Source of the DNA: Betaproteobacteria bacterium | Lineage (GTDB): Bacteria; Pseudomonadota; Gammaproteobacteria; Burkholderiales; Methylophilaceae | Assembly: GCA_022599515.1 (NCBI GenBank) | Contig: JAHZMC010000006.1 | Location: 1 to 52,530 of the forward strand | DNA length: 52,530 nt | Reading direction: 5' to 3' | Part shown: positions 46,198 to 52,530 of the stretch, one piece after another | How positions within the stretch are numbered: the first letter of the stretch is position 1 | Layout: each line of letters starts with the position of its first letter | Notes under the pieces: model-generated | The model's database searches: none | What the model saw: the letters and a program-made list of their open reading frames with translations, nothing else | Told to the model about the DNA's origin: nothing | Program-made: the position numbers and the translations under genes

Positions 46198-46691
46198 ATG
46201 AGCCAACTTGAACTATCACAAAACAGTATTTTGCTAGGTGAGCATGAATATGCTTCTGCGTTAGATATTGTGATTGCTAAAGCAGAGCAACAATTGCTTA
46301 TCTTTGATCAAGAATTTTCAACAGGAGATTTTCTAGCGTAAAACGCTTTAATTTAATCCATACTTTTTTAAATAAAAGCGTGATGACCAAACTCACAATT
46401 ATTTTGCAAAATAGTGATTTCTTTACTTCGCAATGTCCGCGACTCTATCACTTACTAGCGACGTTTGGTCACAAATACACTATCTACGAAACCAACGATT
46501 ATGCCAAAATAGCCAAAGAGTGTTTTGTACTCGCTGATGACCATGCCTATATCAGACGCTTCAATATCGACCAATCACGATTCACCTATGCACTGGATGA
46601 CGAAGAAACAACGGCCAGTTTAAATAGCCGATTTGATGAATTTTTACAAGAAACCTCACAAATGCTATCTACGACAAAACTAGACCCATAA
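46198..46691 (+). pseudogene. Frameshifted gene of an uncharacterised betaproteobacterial family (DUF7931-like)
   Basis: A 47-residue frame starts with ATG at 46198 (MSQLELSQNSILLGEHEYA) and stops at 46339-46341 just after LLIFDQEFSTGDFLA. In another frame the coding continues as KRFNLIHTFLNKS, then TKLTIILQNSDFF, SQCPRLYHLL and RRFNIDQSRF, up to the stop at 46691. Together they resemble an intact protein of about 165 residues of a family whose members read LxIFD near the start and CPRL, HRFH and RFDE later. One missing base near 46339 (for example a T) would restore the frame. The family label is from memory. Gene position: 8 bases after roxA. Confidence 0.65.
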
Positions 46692-46693
46692 CC

Positions 46694-47491
46694 ATGCATC
46701 AATTTAAAGTCTTATTTTGCCTGATTTGCTTAATCCCAGTTAGCCTGATGGTGTATGCAGAAACTGAATTTAAAATTATCACGCTACAACATCAATTTGC
46801 CGATAATCTATTGCCTATTATCCCACCGATGGTTGGTGCAGATGGCACCGCAACTGGCATGCAGAATCAACTTATTTTACGCGCTTCACCGGATCGTATG
46901 CGCGAGATTTAAGCAACTGTACAGCAATTGGATATCGCGAGAGTTAACCGCCGAATCACTATTAATAGCAGCTATCAGAATCAATCACAGCTAAATCGCA
47001 CCGAAGCCCGAGGTCGCGTCAATATTGACAATATTACCATCGGCAATGATAGACATGCACGTACGAACAGCGGCAATATTATTGTGGAACGTAACCGTAA
47101 TAATGTACAAAAGAATAGCAGCCAATTTTTAAATGTATTAGATGGTGAGCGTGCATTTATCCAAGTAGGCCAAAGCATTCCTTTTACGCAGGATTGGATC
47201 ACCATCACCAGACATTACGTACAGATTGAACGTACCGATTGGCGCAATATCACGACAGGCTTCGCTGTCAGACCGCGTACGATTGGCAACCAAGTTGAGT
47301 TGGAAATTACGCCACGCATTGCTAGCCTAAATAATCAAGGAATGATTGACTTTGAAGAACTCTCAACAACCCTGCGCATTTCACTCAATGAATGGGTTGA
47401 TATTGGCGGCACCATGCAAAATAATGATGATATTAGTCGCCAAATTCTAGGCCGACTAAATAGCACGTCATCTCGCATTCAAGCCTTATGA
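46694..47491 (+). pseudogene. Secretin-related exported protein gene with an in-frame TAA
   Basis: The frame from ATG 46694 encodes a signal peptide, then FKIITLQHQFADNLLPIIPP and RASPDRMREI, and stops at TAA 46910-46912. The same frame continues without a break as ATVQQLDIARVNRRITINS, FLNVLDGERAFIQVGQSIP, GFAVRPRTIGNQVELEITP and SLNEWVDIGGTMQ to 47491. The first part matches a NolW-like secretin N-domain and the second a secretin core. It would be about 265 residues, far shorter than a true secretin. One substitution (for example AAA to TAA) explains the break. It starts 2 bases after the preceding frameshifted gene. Confidence 0.75.
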
Positions 47492-47514
47492 TTAAAGTAG
47501 ATTAAAACACTATT

Positions 47515-47537
47515 TTTTGTAACAATTTATTACAAAA
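47515..47537. repeat. Perfect inverted repeat TTTTGTAA-N7-TTACAAAA
   Basis: Arms 47515-47522 and 47530-47537 pair perfectly over 8 bases with a 7-base spacer. The stem is AT-rich with no adjacent T-run, so an operator or weak hairpin after the broken secretin-like gene is possible. It lies 129 bases upstream of the small lipoprotein gene. Confidence 0.3.
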
Positions 47538-47665
47538 TAAATCGGAACTTTACAACAAAATCTATCTTAATTACTGATAGAATCGCGCTAATCGCCAAGT
47601 GAATACTCTTTACCTGTCGAGGTTTAATTAAATTGATGCGTTTTTATACTTTAAGGATAATACAA

Positions 47666-47866
47666 ATGATACGTTCTGCTCTGCTAGCGGCTTTAATTGC
47701 AATGACATTAACAGCTTGTGGCGAAAAACCTGCTGAAGAAACACCAATGGTTGAAGAAACACCAATGGTTGAAGAAGCTCCAGTTGTTGAAGAGGCTGCT
47801 CCAGCTGTTGAAGAAGCGCCTGTTGCTGAAGAAGCACCAGCTGCTGAAGAAGCACCTGCTGAATAA
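47666..47866 (+). CDS. Small lipoprotein with Glu/Pro/Ala/Val repeats
   Basis: This 66-residue protein has a lipoprotein signal with lipobox LTAC (C18), then GEKP and about seven EE-x-P/A type repeats (EETPMV, EETPMV, EEAPVV and so on) to the end. The mature part is acidic and disordered. ATG at 47666 is chosen because AAGGA (47653-47657) precedes it; an upstream ATG at 47633 lacks this and would bury the signal. An extended -10 like box TGATAGAAT lies at 47575-47583. Function unknown; such short repeat lipoproteins are found in many proteobacteria. Confidence 0.65.
   Translation: MIRSALLAALIAMTLTACGEKPAEETPMVEETPMVEEAPVVEEAAPAVEEAPVAEEAPAAEEAPAE
47735..47788 (+). repeat. 18-base tandem repeat inside the small lipoprotein gene
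   Basis: The 18-mer that starts GAAGAAACACC is present twice exactly (47735-47752, 47753-47770), and a third copy (47771-47788) is diverged. It encodes EETPMV units. Such exact tandem copies can change in number by slippage without breaking the frame. Confidence 0.85.
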
Positions 47867-47907
47867 TTGGCTTATTAATAGATAAATCTATTAAACTGCA
47901 TTTCAGT

Positions 47908-47935
47908 AAAAGCCGACTACCAAGTCGGCTTTTTT
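47908..47935. terminator. Rho-independent terminator after the small lipoprotein
   Basis: A perfect 11-base stem (47908-47918 with 47923-47933) around the loop ACCA has the core GCCGACT/AGTCGGC and ends in a T-run (47930-47935). It lies between the lipoprotein gene (+) and the convergent MBL gene (-) and may work on both strands, because the left flank is A-rich. Confidence 0.88.
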
Positions 47936-47951
47936 ATTTTAAGATAACACC

Positions 47952-48719
47952 CTATACCGAACGCCAGTCAAAACCTGTGTTTTGCGTCGCAATCCCAATC
48001 CAATCAGCATCACAACTCAACACTTGGCTTAGCGCACTTTTGGCAAGCGCCTGCGTATTATTCTTTGCACTTAAATGCGCTGCGACAATATGCTTGAGCT
48101 TACTATTATCAAGCGTTGCCAATAAATGGGCAGCACTTTGATTATCTAAATGCCCCAAATGCCCCCCCACTCTCTTTTTTAAAGCGTAGCTATAAGGCCC
48201 AGTTTCCAGCATAGATAAGTCATGATTACATTCCAAGACCAAAGCATCACACCCACTGAGTACTTGCTGAATGTACGGTGTCGTACCTCCCACATCAGTC
48301 AACACACCTAATCGATATTGGCCATCGCTAAACACAAATTGTGTTGGCTCTCGTGCATCATGGGGGACAGGAAAAGGTGTAATTTGAATATCATCAATTG
48401 CAAAAGGCTTGTGGCTATCAACGATCTTAATTTGAATTTCTGACTTTGGCATATAGCGGGTCGTCATCACTCGCGTGCCATGTGAAAGCCAAACAGGGAT
48501 ATTCAGCTTTTCGGCTAACTTAAAAGCGCCTTTGGCATGATCATCATGTTCATGCGTTACTAAAATACCAGAAATCTGATGTGGTTCCAGCATTAATCGC
48601 CCAAGGCGGGTAATCGTTTCTTTCACACTAAAACCACAATCTAAGAGCAAGCGTGTAGAAGCTTGCTCTACCACCATACAATTGCCAGAACTACCACTAC
48701 CAAGCGAGGCAAAGCGCAT
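47952..48719 (-). CDS. MBL-fold metallo-hydrolase (YycJ/WalJ-like)
   Basis: This 255-residue metallo-beta-lactamase-fold protein starts MRFASLGSGSSGNCMVVE and has the metal motif H56-E-H58-D-D60-H61 (VTHEHDDH), then PVPHDAREP and later LECNHD, as in the YycJ/WalJ family of predicted nucleases. Activity is predicted, not shown. It is the last gene of the dapA-bamC operon, with a gap of 9 bases; this order is common in betaproteobacteria. Confidence 0.88.
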   Translation of the reverse strand: MRFASLGSGSSGNCMVVEQASTRLLLDCGFSVKETITRLGRLMLEPHQISGILVTHEHDDHAKGAFKLAEKLNIPVWLSHGTRVMTTRYMPKSEIQIKIVDSHKPFAIDDIQITPFPVPHDAREPTQFVFSDGQYRLGVLTDVGGTTPYIQQVLSGCDALVLECNHDLSMLETGPYSYALKKRVGGHLGHLDNQSAAHLLATLDNSKLKHIVAAHLSAKNNTQALAKSALSQVLSCDADWIGIATQNTGFDWRSV

Positions 48720-48728
48720 AGGAAGTGA

Positions 48729-49991
48729 CTATTTTAGCTGATCGTACAATAAAGAAATAATACGGTTTGCGGTCCTACCCGCATCCGAATTACCCTCACT
48801 ATCAACAATATTTACCTGCGTACCTGCATCAGTCTCAGACACTTTAATCGTATATTTTTTAGACGGGTCAGTTTTTTCATCTTTACCCTTCCAGAATTTC
48901 AACTTATCTACGATAGTATCTTCTTCTTTCGGTTTCGATTTATTCTCAATCTCTTCTTCATCATCTTGCCAAAAAGCCAATGTTTCAAATAATCCCTTTT
49001 TCTTTTTCGGTGCGCCATCAATGTCAACATCAGCATAACGCACGTAGAACAAGCCTTCGGCGCGATTTTTATCTTCCACCACAAAGCCAACTCTGTCTAG
49101 AGCTAAACCCACACGTCGCCAACCACGGTCATAGCTGTCCTTAAGTTTAAGCGTAACACTTTCATTCGCTTCCTTAACGACTTCTGCGTGTCTTTCTTTC
49201 ACAGGGTTATTCGCAATTTGTTTTGCTTGATCTTCTGCTATACCCAGCTTAACCAATAAACGCCGTAATAATTCAGCATCTAAGTCTTGCTCAAACTCAT
49301 CTACTTTAATAGTCTTGTCGGTTTGATCGACACGATAGCCCATGTCAATCTCACCTAATTGAGTTTGAATTTTTTCCTTGCCATCATCGGGTGTTCCAGC
49401 AACCGTACGATGCGTCATGAAAATTTCTGTAGTTCCTTTTTCTTCACCGCGCTCTAAGCGGGTACGGAATTTACGACGATCGGCCAATCCTGAAAGTCCA
49501 TCTAGCCATTTATCAAAACGCTCGCCATAGCTTCTTGAATCACTCTCTACTTTAATATTATCCGAACGAATCCACTCTGTTTCCATCACGCCGGTTTGTG
49601 CGTTTTCTACACGCACTGCAAAACCTTGGTCTAACCAAAACTCGCGCACCACTAGCCAAACTTTCTCCGCTGGAGCATCCACTACCAACCAGCGTTGTCC
49701 ACCGGCTTTTTCCATCCGTACACCTTCTGGATTACGTAACACTTGTTCAACGCCAGGCTCTTGTACAGCCTGCGCCTCGCTATATTCAGAATAACTAGTG
49801 CTACCAGTTACATTGTAAGCATCACTTGAGTTCAATGAGGTTAAATCTGGCGGCACCTCCAAAGGACGTGAGCGTGCAGAGCCTTTTTTATAATCTGAAG
49901 AATTATCGATAAAAGGAATTGAATCGCAAGCACTTAGTAATGCTGTTAATAGAACCAGTCCTACTATCTTGTTTAAATTATTCTTTTTCAT
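48729..49991 (-). CDS. bamC: Outer-membrane assembly lipoprotein BamC (NlpB)
   Basis: BamC is a lipoprotein of the Bam complex that inserts outer-membrane proteins. The 420-residue sequence has lipobox LLSAC, an unstructured N-terminus with RPLEVPPDLTSL, then two helix-grip domains (about 95-220, starting WLVVDAPAEKVWLVVREFW, and about 270-415) joined by a charged linker. A Lys/Glu/Asp-rich insert (about 330-370) is longer than usual. ATG at 49991 is chosen because AAAGGTGG precedes it; a GTG at 50000 would add three residues. dapA lies 14 bases upstream, as in E. coli. Confidence 0.92.
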   Translation of the reverse strand: MKKNNLNKIVGLVLLTALLSACDSIPFIDNSSDYKKGSARSRPLEVPPDLTSLNSSDAYNVTGSTSYSEYSEAQAVQEPGVEQVLRNPEGVRMEKAGGQRWLVVDAPAEKVWLVVREFWLDQGFAVRVENAQTGVMETEWIRSDNIKVESDSRSYGERFDKWLDGLSGLADRRKFRTRLERGEEKGTTEIFMTHRTVAGTPDDGKEKIQTQLGEIDMGYRVDQTDKTIKVDEFEQDLDAELLRRLLVKLGIAEDQAKQIANNPVKERHAEVVKEANESVTLKLKDSYDRGWRRVGLALDRVGFVVEDKNRAEGLFYVRYADVDIDGAPKKKKGLFETLAFWQDDEEEIENKSKPKEEDTIVDKLKFWKGKDEKTDPSKKYTIKVSETDAGTQVNIVDSEGNSDAGRTANRIISLLYDQLK

Positions 49992-50005
49992 GCATTCCAC
50001 CTTTA

Positions 50006-50878
50006 TTAAACTCCTGCTGCTTTCATTGCTGCTCTCAATCCATCATGAAACTTAGCGGAGCAATTTACCATCGGCAACCTTATACCCGATTGGATGAGCC
50101 CCATTTCATGTAGTATCCATTTCACTGGAATTGGATTGGCTTCGACAAATAATTGTTGGTGCAAACCAAATAACTTTGCATTAATTGCACAAGCTTCTGC
50201 AACTTTCCCAGATCTTGCCGCAACACACATCTCATGCATTAGTTTAGGCGCGATATTAGCCGTGACTGAAATAACGCCATGGCCTCCTAACAACATTAAC
50301 GCTAAGCCAGTTGCGTCATCGCCGCTGTAAATTGCAAAATCTTTTGGTGCACGTAATATCAAATCAGTTCCACGCTCAATACTGCCCGTTGCATCTTTAA
50401 TACCAACGATGTTAGGTATTTGAGCCAATCTAAGCGCAGTATCATTAGCAATGTCACAACCAGTACGGCCTGGCACATTATATAAAATTTGCGGCACATC
50501 AACTGCTGCAGCCACAGCTGCAAAATGTTGATACAAACCTTCTTGTGTCGGCTTATTATAATACGGTGCGACTAGCAAACAAGCATCTACACCTGCTGCT
50601 TTTGCTTTGGCGGTTAATTCAATCGCTTCTTTGGTTGAATTTGCGCCCGTGCCTGCAATGACGTTGACACGTCCATTGACATGCTCAACAGTCGTCTTAA
50701 TTAGCAGATAATGCTCATCAACATCAACGGTCGGTGCTTCGCCCGAAGTACCCACAATCACGATACCATCTGTGCCTGCTTCCACATGAAAATCGATAAG
50801 CTTGCGCAACGCATCTAAATCCAAGCGTCCATCTTCAAACATAGGGGTGACAATTGCCACCATACTACCTTGCAACAT
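50006..50878 (-). CDS. dapA: 4-hydroxy-tetrahydrodipicolinate synthase
   Basis: DapA condenses pyruvate with aspartate semialdehyde for lysine and peptidoglycan synthesis. Schiff-base K161 is in GIKDATG, Y133 in LYNVPGRTG and T44 in VGTSGEAPT, at the same numbers as in E. coli DapA. At 290 residues it is normal when started at ATG 50878 (MLQGSMVAIVTPM); the frame extends ten residues upstream, but that part is not conserved. It is first in the dapA-bamC-MBL operon and divergent from rsxA. Confidence 0.96.
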   Translation of the reverse strand: MLQGSMVAIVTPMFEDGRLDLDALRKLIDFHVEAGTDGIVIVGTSGEAPTVDVDEHYLLIKTTVEHVNGRVNVIAGTGANSTKEAIELTAKAKAAGVDACLLVAPYYNKPTQEGLYQHFAAVAAAVDVPQILYNVPGRTGCDIANDTALRLAQIPNIVGIKDATGSIERGTDLILRAPKDFAIYSGDDATGLALMLLGGHGVISVTANIAPKLMHEMCVAARSGKVAEACAINAKLFGLHQQLFVEANPIPVKWILHEMGLIQSGIRLPMVNCSAKFHDGLRAAMKAAGV

Positions 50879-50961
50879 ATAGAAATCTACCAATTTTAAA
50901 CAACGCACATTTTAACTGAACTCAGACTAAAATTGTGAAAAGCCATACAATTCGCACCACC

Positions 50962-51056
50962 CTGATGATTAAATCAGACTTTTTTATATTAAATAGTTAT
51001 GTAAATATAATTACATATTCTTTGTTTATATATAGAGAACTATTTATATTCTCTAT
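50962..51056. repeat. Cluster of three inverted repeats in the dapA/rsxA intergenic region
   Basis: Three perfect inverted repeats follow one another in AT-rich DNA: CTGAT-N6-ATCAG (50962-50977), TATGTAA-N6-TTACATA (50998-51017) and ATAGAGAA-N9-TTCTCTAT (51032-51056). The first is followed by a T-run and could be a weak terminator; the other two look like operator sites for dimeric regulators. It is not an FNR box, because the spacing is 6 rather than 4. Nothing else is seen in the 306 bases between the dapA and rsxA starts except a TATAAT box at 51153-51158 near rsxA. Confidence 0.4.
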
Positions 51057-51184
51057 CTTTCAACCATTGATACAACGCAAATATTGACGCTTTTTCAGCA
51101 CCCATTCATTATTAATGATTAGATTCAACTGCGAGGCTAATATGAAACACGTTATAATCACACAATCGATTAGTTGATGACATT

Positions 51185-51772
51185 ATGGATTTAAAAAGCT
51201 ATTTCATTATTTTAGTAGGCACCGTGTTAGTCAATAACATTGTGTTGGTCAAAATTCTTGGGCTGTGTCCCTTCATGGGCGTTTCTAAAAAACTAGAGGC
51301 GTCGATTGGCATGGCCGCTGCCACCGCATTTGTATTAACAGTTGGATCAATGACAAGTTGGGTAATCGATCACTATTTACTCCAGCAATACCAATTAGAA
51401 TATCTGCGCACCTTATCATTTATTGTAGTCATTGCCAGCGTTGTGCAATTCACCCAAATGGTGATGGAAAAAAGCTTTCCAGTCTTATATCAAATGTTAG
51501 GGATATTTTTGCCACTCATTACCAGCAATTGCGCTGTGCTTGGCATCCCTTTATTGAATGCACAAACGGACAATGGCTTTATTCATTCTGCATTATTTGG
51601 CTTGGGTGGCGCTGCTGGATTTTCAATGGTACTCATTCTATTTGCTTCGCTACGTGAACGCTTAGAAGCTGCCGATGTACCAATGCCATTTAAGGGCTCT
51701 GCTATCGCAATGATTACCGCAGCCTTAATGAGCCTTGCGTTTATGGGCTTTGCAGGACTGGATAAATATTAG
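51185..51772 (+). CDS. rsxA: Electron transport complex subunit RsxA/RnfA
   Basis: RsxA is a membrane subunit of the Rnf/Rsx ion-motive ferredoxin:NAD oxidoreductase, which in E. coli also reduces SoxR. The 195-residue protein has six membrane helices and the typical [21 protein letters not shown] and [12 protein letters not shown], whose Cys residues may bind the shared iron-sulfur cluster. A perfect -10 TATAAT (51153-51158) lies just upstream without a clear -35. rsxB follows after 53 bases. Confidence 0.96.
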   Translation: MDLKSYFIILVGTVLVNNIVLVKILGLCPFMGVSKKLEASIGMAAATAFVLTVGSMTSWVIDHYLLQQYQLEYLRTLSFIVVIASVVQFTQMVMEKSFPVLYQMLGIFLPLITSNCAVLGIPLLNAQTDNGFIHSALFGLGGAAGFSMVLILFASLRERLEAADVPMPFKGSAIAMITAALMSLAFMGFAGLDKY

Positions 51773-51825
51773 CTCACTCATTTTTACGCTTCAAAAAAGA
51801 GTATTGAAATCACACTAAAACGACT

Positions 51826-52383
51826 ATGTTAATTGCTTTATACATTATGCTTGGCTTAGCGCTATTATTAGGCGCTGTATTGGGCTATGCCGCGCTGCAA
51901 TTCAAAGTTGAGGGTGACCCGCTCATCGCACGCATTGATGCTATTTTGCCGCAAACACAATGCGGCCAATGCGGTTACCCAGGCTGTAAACCCTATGCAA
52001 CAGCAATCGCTAATGGTGAAGCGGATATCAACCAGTGTCCGCCGGGTGGCGATGAAGGTGTGCGCGCACTAGCAGATTTGATGGGAGTGGAATACAAACC
52101 ATTAAATGAAGAGCATGGTCAAACAAAACCAAAAGCAGTCGCCTTTATTGAGGAAGATTTATGTATCGGTTGCACTTTATGCATCCAAGCATGCCCTGTT
52201 GACGCCATCTTAGGTGCAGCAAAACATATGCATACGATAGTTGCCAGCGAGTGTACTGGCTGTGAGTTATGTGTAGCACCTTGTCCAGTTGATTGCATCA
52301 CAATGGAGCCAATTGGTGAAACGCCCGATAACTGGAAATGGAAATATCCAACCATTCCAATCAAGCCAGTAATAAAACTGTAA
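51826..52383 (+). CDS. rsxB: Electron transport complex subunit RsxB/RnfB
   Basis: This iron-sulfur subunit of the Rsx/Rnf complex has 185 residues. An N-terminal anchor helix (about 2-24) is followed by a [4Fe-4S] site with C46, C49, C54 and C71 ([11 protein letters not shown]). Two ferredoxin-type clusters follow, with C113, C116, C119, C123 and C143, C146, C149, C153. The order rsxA-rsxB-rsxC is standard. RsxC begins 15 bases downstream. Confidence 0.96.
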   Translation: MLIALYIMLGLALLLGAVLGYAALQFKVEGDPLIARIDAILPQTQCGQCGYPGCKPYATAIANGEADINQCPPGGDEGVRALADLMGVEYKPLNEEHGQTKPKAVAFIEEDLCIGCTLCIQACPVDAILGAAKHMHTIVASECTGCELCVAPCPVDCITMEPIGETPDNWKWKYPTIPIKPVIKL

Positions 52384-52398
52384 CTGATAGAACGATAA

Positions 52399-52530
52399 AT
52401 GAATGCTCCAATTAATATTGCAGGACTGTTGAAAAAGACCAAAGACGTGTTTCGTTTTCATGGTGGCGTCCATCCGCCTGAAAATAAAGCGCAATCGACC
52501 CAATTACCAATTGGCAAATTACCAATGCCA
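52399..52530 (+). CDS. rsxC: Electron transport complex subunit RsxC/RnfC (partial, N-terminus only)
   Basis: The frame starts with ATG at 52399 and is open to the window edge (44 residues). It contains FRFHGGVHPPENK, the conserved N-terminal motif of RnfC/RsxC, which carries the FMN- and NADH-binding site of the complex. The rest lies outside the window. Confidence 0.93.
   Translation, partial: MNAPINIAGLLKKTKDVFRFHGGVHPPENKAQSTQLPIGKLPMP

Noticed and set aside
46910-46912. Recoding of the TAA in the secretin-like gene as an amino acid
   Set aside because: TAA is not used for selenocysteine or pyrrolysine, and no recoding structure is evident; a nonsense mutation is simpler.
50962-50977. 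FNR-like site in the dapA/rsxA gap
   Set aside because: The half-sites CTGAT/ATCAG are 6 bases apart; FNR needs TTGAT-N4-ATCAA.
1-52530. CRISPR arrays, prophage, insertion sequences, toxin-antitoxin pairs or defence islands
   Set aside because: No regularly spaced repeats, transposase or integrase motifs, or recognisable defence genes were found on either strand.

Overview
The window is a gene-dense, AT-leaning stretch of chromosome from a Gram-negative betaproteobacterium. The gene families and gene order (recA-recX-alaS-lysC-tRNA-Ser, glyQ-glyS-gmhB-plsC, pmbA/darP, dapA-bamC, rsxABC) fit the Methylophilaceae (Methylotenera-like methylotrophs). That placement is recalled from family knowledge, not from a search. 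No phage, integrase, transposase, CRISPR array or rRNA gene is visible. Most of the window is housekeeping sequence.

Layout, left to right. A cut-off FemAB-like acyltransferase gene and an EF-hand protein (1-1223) are followed by the OmpR/EnvZ two-component pair, a REC-REC-GGDEF diguanylate cyclase and siroheme synthase CysG. Next comes the miaB-phoH-ybeY-corC group, interrupted by an inverted DUF1905 gene, then a lipoprotein, mscL and lnt. At 13097-14213 lies the remnant of a heavy-metal RND efflux operon. From 14404 run glyQ, glyS, gmhB, plsC and a YgjP-type metallopeptidase, then sco, ilvE, a zinc-finger protein and murI. One long, overlapping gene string (22378-29896) holds a cobalamin adenosyltransferase, pcnB, folK, a deoxynucleoside kinase, panB, panC, panD, rsfS, rlmH and phr. 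Then come mlaA, pmbA/darP, a PDZ protein, mog-vanZ-thiL-pgpA-pncC, recA-recX-alaS-lysC, tRNA-Ser(GCU), a molybdopterin oxidoreductase, roxA, two broken genes, a small repeat lipoprotein, the dapA-bamC-MBL operon and rsxABC, which is cut by the right edge.

How the genes work together: several sets serve envelope upkeep (lnt, mlaA, bamC, plsC, gmhB, corC, mscL, murI, pgpA), ribosome and tRNA maturation (miaB, ybeY, rsfS, rlmH, darP, roxA, glyQS, alaS), cofactor synthesis (pan genes, thiL, folK, mog, cysG, cobalamin adenosylation), and redox or electron transfer (Rsx/Rnf, SCO, the molybdopterin enzyme).

The most interesting signals are not whole new gene clusters. (1) A C-tract palindrome of the CsoR/RcnR/FrmR operator type lies exactly between the -35 and -10 boxes of the promoter for the formate-dehydrogenase-like molybdopterin enzyme; in a methylotroph this suggests formaldehyde- or metal-responsive control. 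(2) A deletion joins the start of an outer-membrane efflux gene to the end of its RND pump gene and leaves a His-rich accessory membrane protein as an orphan. (3) Two neighbouring genes after roxA each carry one small lesion, a frameshift and an in-frame TAA. (4) A hairpin-bearing dispersed-type repeat lies between glyQ and glyS. No clearly new multi-gene system was found.
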